A stretch of 64,000 nt of DNA from Plasmodium malariae (lineage: Eukaryota; Apicomplexa; Aconoidasida; Haemosporida; Plasmodiidae), in the NCBI RefSeq assembly GCF_900090045.1, contig NC_041778.1:793501-857500 (forward strand), written 5' to 3'. Shown here piece by piece: positions 50,501 through 61,565 of the stretch. Position 1 is the first letter of the stretch, and every line of letters begins with the position of its first letter. The translations under genes were made by a program, and so were the position numbers. Below the pieces are notes generated by a model. That model saw nothing but the letters and a program-made list of their open reading frames with translations, searched no databases and had not been told where the DNA came from.

Positions 50501-53500
50501 AAATATTTTCTTGCCTGTTCATAAAAATGAGGATAACTTTTTTCAACTTCGTATGAATTATCAATTATGATATTTTTAAAAATAAGTGATAAAATAGTAG
50601 CCATAAAAATAATTCTATGATCCTTTTTGGCATCTATATATAGGCACAGTTTTTGATCATCATTTATCACATATTTGGAGTTGTTGAAAAATATTTTTTT
50701 TTTGCACCGACTGCGGCGATTATTATTACCGTTGTTGCTATTGCTACCTCTACTGCTACTATTATTCCTCCTCTCATTATTGTCGGAACTAGTGCAAAGT
50801 AAGGTCCAGTGCTCGCGTTTGCACTTGAAGAAGAGGCAATTTTGTATCTGGTGGTGCGTCTTAGTAATGTATATGCTGTTATTATCACAGAATATGAAGA
50901 GGATATTATGAAAGCATATTTTTAGGATGAGCACAGCGTTTAAGATTCGTATGGACTCCTTAATATTTTGGTTATGTATATTTTTTATCTTAAACAGTAG
51001 TTCTGTATCGTTCTCCCTCTCATGCGTTAATAAGTAATAGCAAAATAAAACACAAATAGAAAAAAAGTCGTCGGAAAAGTATTCCGCATCTACTACTATC
51101 TTGAGGAGTACATTTCTGAAGTGCATAATTTTGTATTTCATATATATCTTTTCAAAAATGTAATATTTGAAAGTATATTCCCCCTGAGAGAGATGTTCAC
51201 AAGTTGAATTATTAACACCATGACAGGCTGCAGTATATATATTTCTACGCCTTTTTTTATAATACCCATTTTTCCTCTTCCATTTATTCCTTATAGCTTT
51301 TTCCAAATGTCTAATAATTTTTTTTTTCTTAATATTCATTCTTTTTGATGTCAATAAATAAATTTTTCTTTTTTCATCATTCATGTTTATATACATATTT
51401 ATCCCAAGTAGTAACAAAATATTTAAAAGAAAATAATTTAAAACATTTTTTTGAAAATCTATCGTCTCTATTTTGTAATAACCTTTACCTACATTTTTTA
51501 ATTTCATTCTGTTTATATTTAATTTTAAAAAGATAACACAATTCTGTCTCTTGATCAGACTGCCAATAATAAAATAGAAATATAGACCTAGGTCGTTATT
51601 TATTTCGTACCGTAATATGTTCTTTACGAGGGTGTATCTACCATCATTTGTTACATCATTACTTATGTTTTTATCTTCTTCCTTCTCTTTGTTATTTATT
51701 TGGTCCACTTTTTCTTTTTGTTTTAGCATAACACAATTATACTCCTCATGGGGACTATTATGTACCTCTTTTTTGACTTCATCTACACCCTTCTGCTTGC
51801 ATGTATCGCACGATCCTTTACTACTTTTTTCCCCCCTTCCGTGTAAAGAATACACGAGCGTCTTTTCCTTTTTGTTGTGAATTCCTGGAAAAAGAATATG
51901 CCTCGAATCGTTAAAATGGTGAATTCTGTTAATCATACTCGCATATTTATAATGCACGTTGTTAAACCGTTCGTTTTTGTTTCCACCACTCCTGCTGATT
52001 CTGCTGCTGATTCTGCTGCTGATTCTGCTGCTGGTTCTGCTTTTGATACTACTTCTATTCCCTGCAATGCCCCTAATACTAGTACTATCATTATTATTGC
52101 TGTATAAAAGATATTTCTCATTTTTTTTAATAGTATAATTATTCCTTTTCATTTTGACCCGTACCCCCCATAATTTCATTACACGAACTGTCAAATCTAT
52201 GAACGCCTTTGAGGTGGTGCTAAAATTTGAGCTATTCATTCTGTTTCTTATTTCGTTGATAGGATAGCCGAAATTGTACCAATTGTACCTCTTGCGGGGA
52301 TGTCTATAATTTTCGTCGAAATTGAAATCTGGGCCACTACTACATTTACAACATAGTGTTGATCCTTTATTAATACTGTTACACTTTTTACCATTACAAC
52401 TCCAACAAATGGACAACATCGTGTAATAGGAACATTTAAATCTTGACACTTCTTTTCTTTTTATGTACTTTCTAAAAATGGTAATTTTTTTTTTTTTTTC
52501 CTTTTTTTTTTTTTATGAACAAGTCAGCTATTTTTCGTTTTCGAAAAATTTTAAAATGAAAATTTTTTACTTCTTTTTTAACCTTTATTTTTTTGCTTCG
52601 ATTTAGGCAGTTGTGTATTTTTTTAAATTTTAAGCGAATACAAGTATCCGTTTCAGAGTATACAGATATTAACAACATAGAGGAAACGAATTGACTCGAG
52701 TGATAGTTATCAATAGCTACATCGTTCGAACAAAAGAGTGTGTAACTTTCGTGTATTTCTCTCTTTACGTATATGCATATAGGTAAATAATTTTTTTTTT
52801 TTAAATATTTTATTTTTACATATTTAAAACATTTGAGCACAACATTTACTAAGGGATTTATAACTCTATGGGATTCCATCTGTTCATCTCCTTTTAAAAT
52901 AATATATTTCAACAATTGTTTTTTCTCCTCTTTTGCCTTTAAATTCTGTTTGCATATATACAAACAAAGCAATGGTAGAAGAAAACGACAAACGGTGCCA
53001 CTGTTGTATATATTAAGAATTATTTTCTTTTGAAAAATAAAATTTTTAAATAAAAAAACTGTTTGTTCTACATTTCCATTTATAAACAAGCAATTTCGTA
53101 TCACAGTTCTATTTACATTTGTATATATATCGTTACTCTTTTTTTTTTTTAAAAAAATTTGAAAATTTAAATCTTTCAATATTTTTATGAACACAATGAC
53201 ATCAAAACATAGATTCATATTTTCTATTCGCACATTTTGTCTGCCCATGGTACTAACATATATAATACGAATAATTTGCGATTTATTTCCTACTCCTTGT
53301 AAATATACGTAGTTTATTTTGCTATTCGTATGTTCTTTTTTCTTTTGCACCATATCAATTGTAGTTGATGTGTGGATCATACCATCCCTGTCTTCGTTAA
53401 CAATACCAATGAATTCCCCTTCTTGAGCACTAGTAGTTAATATATTTTGAAAGGGGGATAAACATATGAAGGGATAGAAGACTTTTAAAATAATACTTAA

Positions 53501-55922
53501 AGGTGTTTGAACTAACACATTTTTTTGTACTTTGTTTATATTTAATATATGCACTAAGGGAATTTCATTTGTAGTTGAACTGTGGGTTTTATGTAAATAG
53601 GTGATAATGTCATTAGTGTAATAATTAACAAAATTGCTATCTAATTTATATTTTAACTTATACTTAATCATAATCTCTTCAATATTTAAAAGTAATAGCA
53701 TATCTATTGCATGTAGTTCATACATAATTTTTAATTCATAAAAAATACCATAATTGATATAGTCCCTATCATTTATATATGTACAACCAGGTGAGTTCTT
53801 TATTACATTCTTTATTGCATTCCCGATGGTATTTCCAAATGATAAAACGTGTATATATTTTGCATTATTCTCCCCTTTTTTTATTATATCTCTTATATTT
53901 AATATGCATTTGTTCAGGAAATATTTTAAATTCTTCACGAAATAATTTAAATCATTTTTTTTTATTCTTATGAACATATTTTTATCATTGAGGATTGCCA
54001 GTCTCAGAGATTCCGACAGGCCACGTTTATGTTCCTTCGCATTTGACGTTTTGAAAAGACTGGTAAGAATGTAGACCTCAAAGGAATGGAGAGCAACTGT
54101 GCCATGTGCACCTACAAATGAAAAAGTGGTTAGGTATCTTTTATTATTATTATTTATCAACACTTATTATTATTCGATCATATTTTTATTTAATGATATT
54201 CTTCATTTTTTATAATTTTTTTTTTTTTTTTTTTATTTTGCTTAGGTAAGCAACCTAGCATAACACACAAAACGGGTGTAACTTGCGCTCATGTGAAAAG
54301 GGGAGAAAATCAAATGTTGAACATATTTTCTGAAGAGTGTTTATGCTTTGATTTATTTTTCCTTTCACCTGAAATGGAACCATCCGAACAACTGTTTGTA
54401 TCACATGCCGCTTTTATGGCAGTGCTGAAGTCCAGAGGAAACAGGTGCAGTTTCTTCCCTGGATGAACAAAAAGAAAGGCGCGCGCATATGTACGTTCCT
54501 ATATATGTATGTAGGTAAGTACGCATGCACGTACGGATATATGTACACGTATATATATACATACGCGCATATTTTACATGACTGCCTGCGCAAGGTTATG
54601 CAGTAGGAAGCGCTTGTAATTCTCATGAAGACAGCTTATTTATTTATTTTATTTTTTTTTTTTTTTTCAGTAATAACCTTTGAAATACAAATGATACGTA
54701 AAATGCAAAAGGTCCATAATGTTGGTATCGGCAAAGCAAATCAGTTCGTTTTTGCTTGATATGGAAATTTCCTGTAGCATTTTACCAAATTCTTTGCATT
54801 TTTCTGATTTATCAAGATATTTTTTCATATTCAAAACAATAATTAAAACATTACCTATTTCGAATGATCCTGTGCCATGATTATTAATCATTTGTTTAAT
54901 TATTCCTTTGAATTTTTCAGAAATTGTATTCTCCTCCTGTACATATTTTTCCACATCACTACGATTCCTTTTTTTATTTTCGCTAAGTATATTTTTATGT
55001 TTAATCATTTCAACACTACTGTTAGTGGTCCTTCCTTTGTTCCTCCCTCCTTCAGAATATTTTTCATTACATTTTGGACCACATTTTTTATTGCACATTG
55101 TGTAACTAATGTTTGTGTATATGTCATTACTACACGCAGATCTATTGCTAATCTGATCTAAACCACGGCAACAGCAGTAGCCGTCGTATCCTCTGTCAAC
55201 TACGCCATCTGCTCCAACTACACCAACGCCGTCCTGGTCTACTGCTCCGCTACAGTATATTATATCTGTGCTGCATATACTTAACTTTTTGTCTAATTTA
55301 TAATTTTCATTGATATGTATGTACGATTCTTTTGAGGAACTCCCCCGTCTAGCTTCCCCTTTCGTTAGAAGAACTGTCAAGATTAGAAAAAATGTAGAAC
55401 GTTCTTTTAAAAAAATATTACAGTCAGCAATGATTACGTATTTATCATTTCTTTTTTCTTCCTGAAAAATAAAAAGTAAAAAAAAAAAATAAAAAATAAA
55501 TTAAAATTAAAAAAAAAAAATAATAATAAAAAGAAAAGCAAAGAAAAGAAGTGAAAACTTTTTATGTACGGATATGTGTTCTTTATATCATTATGATAAT
55601 GATAAAATAGTGTCAGTAAGTGCAGTGGTAGAATATAACACACGTTTGAAAAATAAGATATTTTTTTGTATTATTAAGAGTAAATTGGCATTATTGTTTT
55701 GGTACATGGTTAAATGATGGTTCAATTAATGAGGCATTAACATATATACATTTATAGGTGTGCAAATAACATAATGCCCGTTTGTTGGTCTTTTAAAAAT
55801 TAGGAATACAAGAAAGAATGAAAATAGTACGCATCAATAATTTTTCTACTTTTTGTAATACGCCGCGATATTTTACTTTTTTTTGGGTAATTCTAGTATA
55901 TCTGTTTTTTTTTTTTTTTTTT

Positions 55923-55954
<32 letters not shown>

Positions 55955-56115
55955 TTTCTTTTTCTTTTTCTTTTTTTTTATACCTTCTGGAAATTTTCAA
56001 AGAAAAGTTTTAGATCGTCTTCTATATATACATTAAGTGTATCAACGTCATTACATTTTATTCGAGGGGGGAGAATAGATCCATTAGTTTTTAACATGTT
56101 ATGCTTATTTCTCAT
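47593..56115 (-). CDS. AROM: AROM-like shikimate pathway polypeptide, frame broken once
   Basis: My exons are 55984-56115, 54678-55461, 54369-54458 and 47593-54111, with agreeing phases (0, 1, 1). The start is 56115 (MRNKHN) or in-frame 56097 (MLKTNG). Parts follow the AROM order. A dehydroquinate-synthase-like region (KYVIIAD, GNTIGNAI) comes first. EPSP synthase follows (QGVGNKSQ, NSGTVCRF, SSQF, SKAFIDLTVRVMK, DHRI at about 50611-50622). Next are shikimate kinase with P-loop GIRNVGKS (about 49430) and LGGG, then a weak type I dehydroquinase-like region (SKHRN, ADLIKLTY). No shikimate dehydrogenase part is seen. Long Asn/Ser-rich inserts separate the parts. The frame shifts by one base at two poly-A tracts (52472-52517). 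This is either a length error, a true frameshift or a very short intron. The pathway makes chorismate for folate and aromatic compounds. Confidence 0.78.
52472..52517 (-). other. Reading-frame break in AROM at homopolymer tracts
   Basis: On the minus strand, A runs of 13 and 15 nt (plus-strand T runs 52502-52514 and 52485-52499) lie where the frame changes. Skipping one base joins the two long open frames. A weak alternative is an intron of about 50 nt (donor GTTCAT, acceptor TTTTAG) that also restores the frame. Confidence 0.8.
55926..55975. repeat. TTTTTC repeat in AROM intron 1
   Basis: A long T run followed by about eight CTTTTT units (plus strand) directly downstream of the exon 1 donor at 55983/55982. 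Confidence 0.8.
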
Positions 56116-56739
56116 AGACAGAAATGAAATAATTATTAGTGATGATACTTTTTTTTTTTAAAATAAAATTTAATATATCTATAATAACTATGACATGTAA
56201 TAAATTTATATAAAACTTGACTTATTCCTTTTTTTTTTTTTTTTGAGATTCGTTTTGCATTTCCATCGTATGTAAATATATATATGCACATATGTACATG
56301 TAGTAACTTTTGCAAAAAATTTGATATAGTGAGTCAAAATTAGTCATTGTAGAAACGCTTTTGCTAAAATATATGGAAGTTTCCGCTACGAACAATTTTG
56401 TAGATAAGCTGTAAATTTTCGGAGAAATTGCATTATATCTTTTTTTTATATATATAGAGGGACCGAAAGGGTACGAGAAGTAGGGTGGTCATTCGGTCCT
56501 TTTTAACAAAACAAAAAAATGAAATATTTTTACGTTTTTTGCATTTTAAAATTTTTTTTTATTTTTTGAATAGAGGGAAAGAATATATACGAAAAGTTCC
56601 ATCCTTTTTATTACTCAATGCTTTTACATTTATGTAATATTATGCTCCGCTAAGAAATTTTTTTTTTTTTTGATAATAAATTCAATTTCTTCTCCTTAGT
56701 GAAAAATATATATATTTCTGAACTGTTCATAATTTTTCC

Positions 56740-56774
<35 letters not shown>

Positions 56775-56883
56775 ATTATATTTAAAGACAAAAATCTTTT
56801 CTTTTTTTTTGTTTTCTTCTGTATTTAATAACTTTCCTCTTTTCTATTTGTACTTTTTTCCCTCTTCACCAATAATTATACAC

Positions 56884-57284
56884 ATGAAAACCTTACATTT
56901 TGAACGTTCGAGTGAATTCTGCATTGGTATCATACTACTACTGTGTTGGATACAACTTATTTGTAGTTTATACTCACATGAACGCAGGTAATGTTGTTCA
57001 TAAAATGTACTGAAAAAAAAATTAATTTAAACTTAAGGTGATAAAAAGGGTTAGCCACACATACAAACGTGCATGTGTCTACATAGATACATATGTACAT
57101 ACGTACATATGCTTATATGTACATCCTCATTGTGCGCGTATGAACCTTTAGGGCTCAACTTAAAAAGGAAAAAACTATGCTAATAAAAACTTTTCAAAAA
57201 AAAAATAAGTTTATGCATAAAAAGATAAAAACGCATGAACAAGGAGAGAGGGTATTCCCCATTTTTGTATGTAGCTTGCTATGA
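56884..57284 (+). CDS. Candidate small secreted protein, two exons
   Basis: Exon 1, 56884-56987, encodes a charged start and a strong hydrophobic core (IGIILLLCWIQLICSLYS), a typical signal peptide, ending at a consensus donor GCAG/GTAATG in phase 2. A T-rich acceptor CCTTTAG at 57151 opens exon 2 in the matching phase, and 43 Lys-rich codons follow before the stop at 57282-57284, for 78 aa. A GTATGT donor at 57267 could lead to a third exon at 57370-57414 instead, changing the last residues. The gene is divergent from AROM (770 nt apart) and convergent with the transporter gene. No family is recognised. The signal peptide, splice signals and phase are seen; that the gene is expressed is inference. 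Confidence 0.45.
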
Positions 57285-57769
57285 GCTGCTGTAGATAAAT
57301 AAGGTAAGAAAAGGGAAAAAAAAATATACATACATACATTCATACATATGTGTATATCTATGTATATAGGTACATGTTACCATACGCGTAGACGCACAAA
57401 AGTGGTGCAAATAAAATGGATTAAAAAGGGGGAAGAAAGATAAGGGGTACGGGTACATAAACATACACATATATATATATATATATATATATATGCATAC
57501 GTTGGGGGGGGAAATAAGATATAATAAAATTATGCGGAAAGAGGAACAAAAACAAACCTAAATTAAAAAAAACGCCTGGAAACGGTGCAAAAAAAAAAAA
57601 AAAAGAAAAACGAAAAAATAAAAAAATAAAAAAATAAAAAATAAAAAATAAAAAAGAGAGGATAGTTATTTTGAGAAATAGAACAACATGAAGCATAAAT
57701 AAAGACACTTGTGTATTGAAGTGAGTATGGTACAGAAAAAAAAAATAATAATAATAACAGTAAAAATAA

Positions 57770-57960
57770 TATTAACAGTAGTAATATTAACAGTAGTAAT
57801 ATTAACAGTAGTAATATTAACAGTAGTAATATTAACGGTAATAATATCAACAGTAGTAATATCAACGGTAATAATATCAACAGTAGTAATATCAACGGTA
57901 ATAATATCAACAGTAGTAATATCAACGGTAGTAATATCAACAGTAGTAATAGTGCGAATA
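57770..57960. repeat. 15-nt AGTAATATTAACAGT-type array
   Basis: About 12 copies, with T/C and A/G variants (AATATCAACGGTAAT) to the right. All plus frames stay open; one reads Asn-Ile-Asn-Ser-Ser but has no start codon after the preceding stop. Confidence 0.88.
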
Positions 57961-58116
57961 AGTTCAAAGAAACTCGTTTTGCAAACATAATCGTTTAACT
58001 GCTGAATTAACCCACATGAAATTTTCGTTTTTCCTCCCTTTTTTAAAAATAGCGCACGTGAGTCTTCGGGGCACTCTCATAACACCATTTCAATTAGTTT
58101 TGCACATAACGTATGC

Positions 58117-58154
<38 letters not shown>

Positions 58155-58351
58155 GAGAACCTTAACCTTTACTTCATATACGTTATAGGTGTACGAGCAA
58201 GTACCTAGCATAGTTGTATTTTCCAAGGAATGATTTCTGTCCGTATGTACAAGTGCGGAGTGGGGAAGTAGCATGTGGATATATGTATAGTGCACGCACA
58301 CTTACATAATGTAGAGAAGTATGATGCACGTATATGTAGAGAATACACTGT

Positions 58352-60031
58352 TCACATTTTTAGCTTCTCTGCAATTGTTTCCTCGTCTTCATCATCGTAT
58401 TTGTACTCAGTTTCTATAATTTCGTTCATCTGTGCATATTCCTTACCATAGGTAAAATGTAGAAGACTATAAAAGACAAAGGATAAAATCCATGGTACAA
58501 CAGTAAGGTAAAGCAATGTTTTGGAAAGTGCCTCGGCATTATTTTTTCTAATTTCTTCTGGCATTTCAGATATTAATAAATTATTATTTTCATACTTAAA
58601 AACTTTTTCTGCTAAATAACCAAATAATGGTGCACCTATAAGTGATGAACCTACTCCTTCAACTGCTATGGTTAATGAAAATACGGTTCCTCTATAATCT
58701 GGTCTAATAATATCTGATACGATTGGTCTATTAACTGCTACACCTGCAATTGATGATAGACCAAGAAAAAAACAAGATAAGGCAAATAATTCAAAACTTT
58801 CTTTTGTTTTTGGTATGATAAGATATGTTAATACAACAAGTGGTACTCGTCCAAACATAGCTAGTTGACCTAAAAATGGTCTTCCATGTTTATTAGAAAT
58901 ATCATGCATTATATCCCCAAAATGTCCACCTATAACTCCTCCTAATGCTGATCCGATAAGTAAAAATCCAGTTATGATAGCTGCTTGTAAGTCACTTAAT
59001 CCACAATATTGAAAAAACATTGTATTAAAACTTAAAGCTAACCATGGAATTGTACCTGTAAACCCTTCTAAAAGAATTATGATAATACTTCTTTTTGATA
59101 AACTATCTTTAAGTAATTCAATAACATTTCGATATAATATATATGATTGTGTATGTTTTGCACTTATTCTACCCTCTGTCGTTCCTCCTATTGTATTTGT
59201 ACTACCATAGGTATTATTATCTTCATCTAAATATTCAGTTTTAGGTTTTTTCCTTACTTGTCTTGGTGCATCATCTACAAATAAAGTTACTACGATACTA
59301 AGTAATATACTCAATATACCAACAAGCATAAAACATAACCTCCAACCTCTAATACCTGCAAAATATTTTAATGCCACAGTTGTTGTTACAACTCCTCCAA
59401 TTAATCTGCCAATACTTGAAGATAATTGTACTAGACCGAAAGATAATCCTAAGGATTCATTTTTTGCAGCATCTGCTAATATACTTTGAGAAATTGGACC
59501 AATACTACCTAACGCTAAACCATTTATAGCTCTAAAAAATAAAATTTGAGCAAAATCATTTATGTGTGCTAGAAGTACTGTAGCTACACCCCATAAAGCA
59601 GTTCCAAAAACAAGCATCCACTTTCTTGAATATTTATCTGATAAAAAACCCCATATAGGACTAAATAAACTTAACATTAATGTTTGAGCTAATGTAATAT
59701 ACCCTAATAAAGAAGGATGTAAATTTAAATCTGCTTCTAATGCTCTGAAACTTGCTGGTAATAATTGATCATCACATCCATCTAAACCTGCTGCTACATT
59801 TACCACAGCGAGTGATTTATGAAATGCAGAATTATTATTATTATTATTATTACTTTTTTTTTTTTTTATTACGTTCCCACTATTATTTACACCTGAGTTA
59901 CTCTTTTTCAAGTGGTCATCTAACACATTATTAAAAGGATAGGAACCTACAAGCTTCTCTGTTTCCTCGACTAATATATTGCTCTCCGTCTGTGCATTGT
60001 TTCTACCACCCATATATGAACCTTTATTCAT
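58352..60031 (-). CDS. PAT: Pantothenate transporter PAT, major facilitator family
   Basis: Single exon, 559 aa, close to the known PfPAT length. After an Asn-rich hydrophilic N-terminus of about 85 residues come about 12 membrane segments in two halves of six, separated by a charged loop (about 255-300). MFS motif A is clear after segment 2: GFLSDKYSRK. A motif-A-like GHFGDIMHD follows segment 8. In P. falciparum PAT carries pantothenate (vitamin B5), the coenzyme A precursor. In other species it is needed for secretion of organelle contents in sexual and sporozoite stages. The C-terminal tail is acidic and cytosolic (EYKYDDEDEE). Gene order next to AROM matches P. falciparum. The start is the first ATG after a stop-rich upstream region. 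Confidence 0.95.
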   Translation of the reverse strand: MNKGSYMGGRNNAQTESNILVEETEKLVGSYPFNNVLDDHLKKSNSGVNNSGNVIKKKKSNNNNNNNSAFHKSLAVVNVAAGLDGCDDQLLPASFRALEADLNLHPSLLGYITLAQTLMLSLFSPIWGFLSDKYSRKWMLVFGTALWGVATVLLAHINDFAQILFFRAINGLALGSIGPISQSILADAAKNESLGLSFGLVQLSSSIGRLIGGVVTTTVALKYFAGIRGWRLCFMLVGILSILLSIVVTLFVDDAPRQVRKKPKTEYLDEDNNTYGSTNTIGGTTEGRISAKHTQSYILYRNVIELLKDSLSKRSIIIILLEGFTGTIPWLALSFNTMFFQYCGLSDLQAAIITGFLLIGSALGGVIGGHFGDIMHDISNKHGRPFLGQLAMFGRVPLVVLTYLIIPKTKESFELFALSCFFLGLSSIAGVAVNRPIVSDIIRPDYRGTVFSLTIAVEGVGSSLIGAPLFGYLAEKVFKYENNNLLISEMPEEIRKNNAEALSKTLLYLTVVPWILSFVFYSLLHFTYGKEYAQMNEIIETEYKYDDEDEETIAEKLKM

Positions 60032-60068
60032 TATACGGATTAGGGGATTAAAATTGGGTTATACTGTA

Positions 60069-60230
60069 TTGTACTACACTGTACTGTACTATATGGTATT
60101 GTACTGTACTATATGGTATTGTACTGTACTATATGGTATTGTACTGTACTATATGGTATTGTACTGTACTATATGGTATTGTACTGTACTATATGGTATT
60201 GTACTGTACTATATGGTATTGTACTATATT
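60069..60230. repeat. 20-nt minisatellite just upstream of PAT
   Basis: About eight copies of a unit made of GTACTGTACTATATGGTATT, beginning about 40 nt upstream of the PAT start codon and so probably in its 5' UTR. Copies are near-perfect. Confidence 0.9.
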
Positions 60231-60352
60231 ATACTCTATTGTATTATATTTTTATTCCTATTATTATTTTATTATTTTATTTTTTTAAAATTGCAAATAT
60301 CGTATACGTCTACTTAATAAACAGTTTGCTCCACTTTTGTCAAAATGGTAAT

Positions 60353-60544
60353 ATGGTGTGCCTCGTTGTCCTTACTCAGCTGTTAGAGATTACGAGAAAA
60401 AATTGTTTAGTTACGATCTGTTATCCACGAACCGTTAGCCGCAAACTGTTACTGATTAACTATCGAATCGAACCTATCAATTTTTCAAATATAGAAAATA
60501 TTTACAGTCCCTGTATTCCCCTTTCTCCGTCCTTGAATGCATAA
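60353..60544 (+). CDS. Possible small open frame, 63 aa, function unknown
   Basis: Runs from an ATG (MVCLVVLTQLLEITRKN) to a stop. It stands out because it is rich in C/G-containing codons (CTC, GTC, CCG, CGC) amid very AT-rich DNA. It is divergent from PAT. A good acceptor followed by a short open frame lies at about 60863-60916 (ending FFTLMEILT), so more exons are possible. It may instead be transcribed 5' UTR of PAT on the other strand. No family is recognised. Confidence 0.25.
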   Translation: MVCLVVLTQLLEITRKNCLVTICYPRTVSRKLLLINYRIEPINFSNIENIYSPCIPLSPSLNA

Positions 60545-60644
60545 ACACGCAAGATGAGCCACACAAATTAAACAAACAAAAAAAAAAAAAAGGAAAAAAT
60601 GAAAAACGGAAAATGAAAAATAAGAGGTAACAAAAATGTAAAAT

Positions 60645-60740
60645 TTCAAAATAGCAAAATTTCAGAATAGCAAAATTTCAGAATAGCAAAGTTTCAAAAT
60701 TGCAAAGTTTCAAAATTGCAAAGTTTCAAAATTGCAAAAC
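60645..60740. repeat. 16-nt repeat, CAAAATTTCAGAATAG type
   Basis: About six copies; the right half has the variant CAAAGTTTCAAAATTG. Confidence 0.85.
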
Positions 60741-61058
60741 AGGACAAAAAAAAGTATGCCTTCACAATTACACCTTCTAAACCGTCTATCTGTTCACGTG
60801 TTCATAGTACACATCCGTTAATGCTCCAAATTCTCGTTGCATCCTTTTTCTTCCCTTTTTTAGAAAACGTTATACTTCAAAACGATTTCTTCACCCTCAT
60901 GGAAATTTTAACATAATATGCATGTAAAAAAAAAAAAAAAAAAGGAGTAGGAGATGCTAAAAAATGGGGGCAAAAATTATGAAATAGAAAAAAAAAAAAA
61001 AAAAAAAAAAAATAATGAAAAAAAGAAACAAAAAAAAAAAATAATGAAAAAAAGAAAG

Positions 61059-61090
<32 letters not shown>

Positions 61091-61178
61091 AACACATGAA
61101 TTGATGAAAATTGGGAGATACAGTAGATAATGATTCTCCACGTGATAACAAGGAAAAGCAGAAAAAAGAAATGAATTA

Positions 61179-61220
<42 letters not shown>

Positions 61221-61508
61221 TGAGAAATATAGACCATATGTTTATTTAATTACTGAAGGTGGCTACTTAATTACAAAAAATAAAATAAAATAGAGGTGCG
61301 TAAAATAAAGGTTAATAAAATGGAGGAAATAAAATAGGGGAGAATAAAAAGAAAAGGAATAAAAGAAACAGAAAAATAATTGATAAAAAGATGAGGAGTT
61401 TAAAGACGAGAGCTAGCGTTGTAGACAATTTATGCATAAACAATTAAAACATACACGCGCATTGTGAAAATGAAGTATACATATATGTATATATATAAAT
61501 ATATATAA

Positions 61509-61565
<57 letters not shown>

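Larger units (their letters stand above)
56116..58351. other. AROM-PAT intergenic region
   Basis: It contains a candidate small secreted-protein gene on the plus strand (56884-57284), TA and T tracts, and a 15-nt AGTAATATTAACAGT-type array (57770-57960). The rest shows nothing gene-like. Confidence 0.5.

Noticed and set aside
54112..54163. Start of an AROM fragment at 54163 (MLINNNNKRY)
   Set aside because: These codons lie in an intron: an acceptor TTTGTAG at 54112 joins in phase to the 90-nt exon, and the residues have no homology.
57717..57999. Asn-Ile-Asn-Ser coding-like frame
   Set aside because: No start codon in frame, no acceptor joining it to the small gene upstream, and all plus frames of the 15-nt repeat are open.
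60450..60480. tRNA B-box-like GGTTCGATTCG on the minus strand
   Set aside because: No A-box at the right distance and no cloverleaf can be drawn from the flanks.
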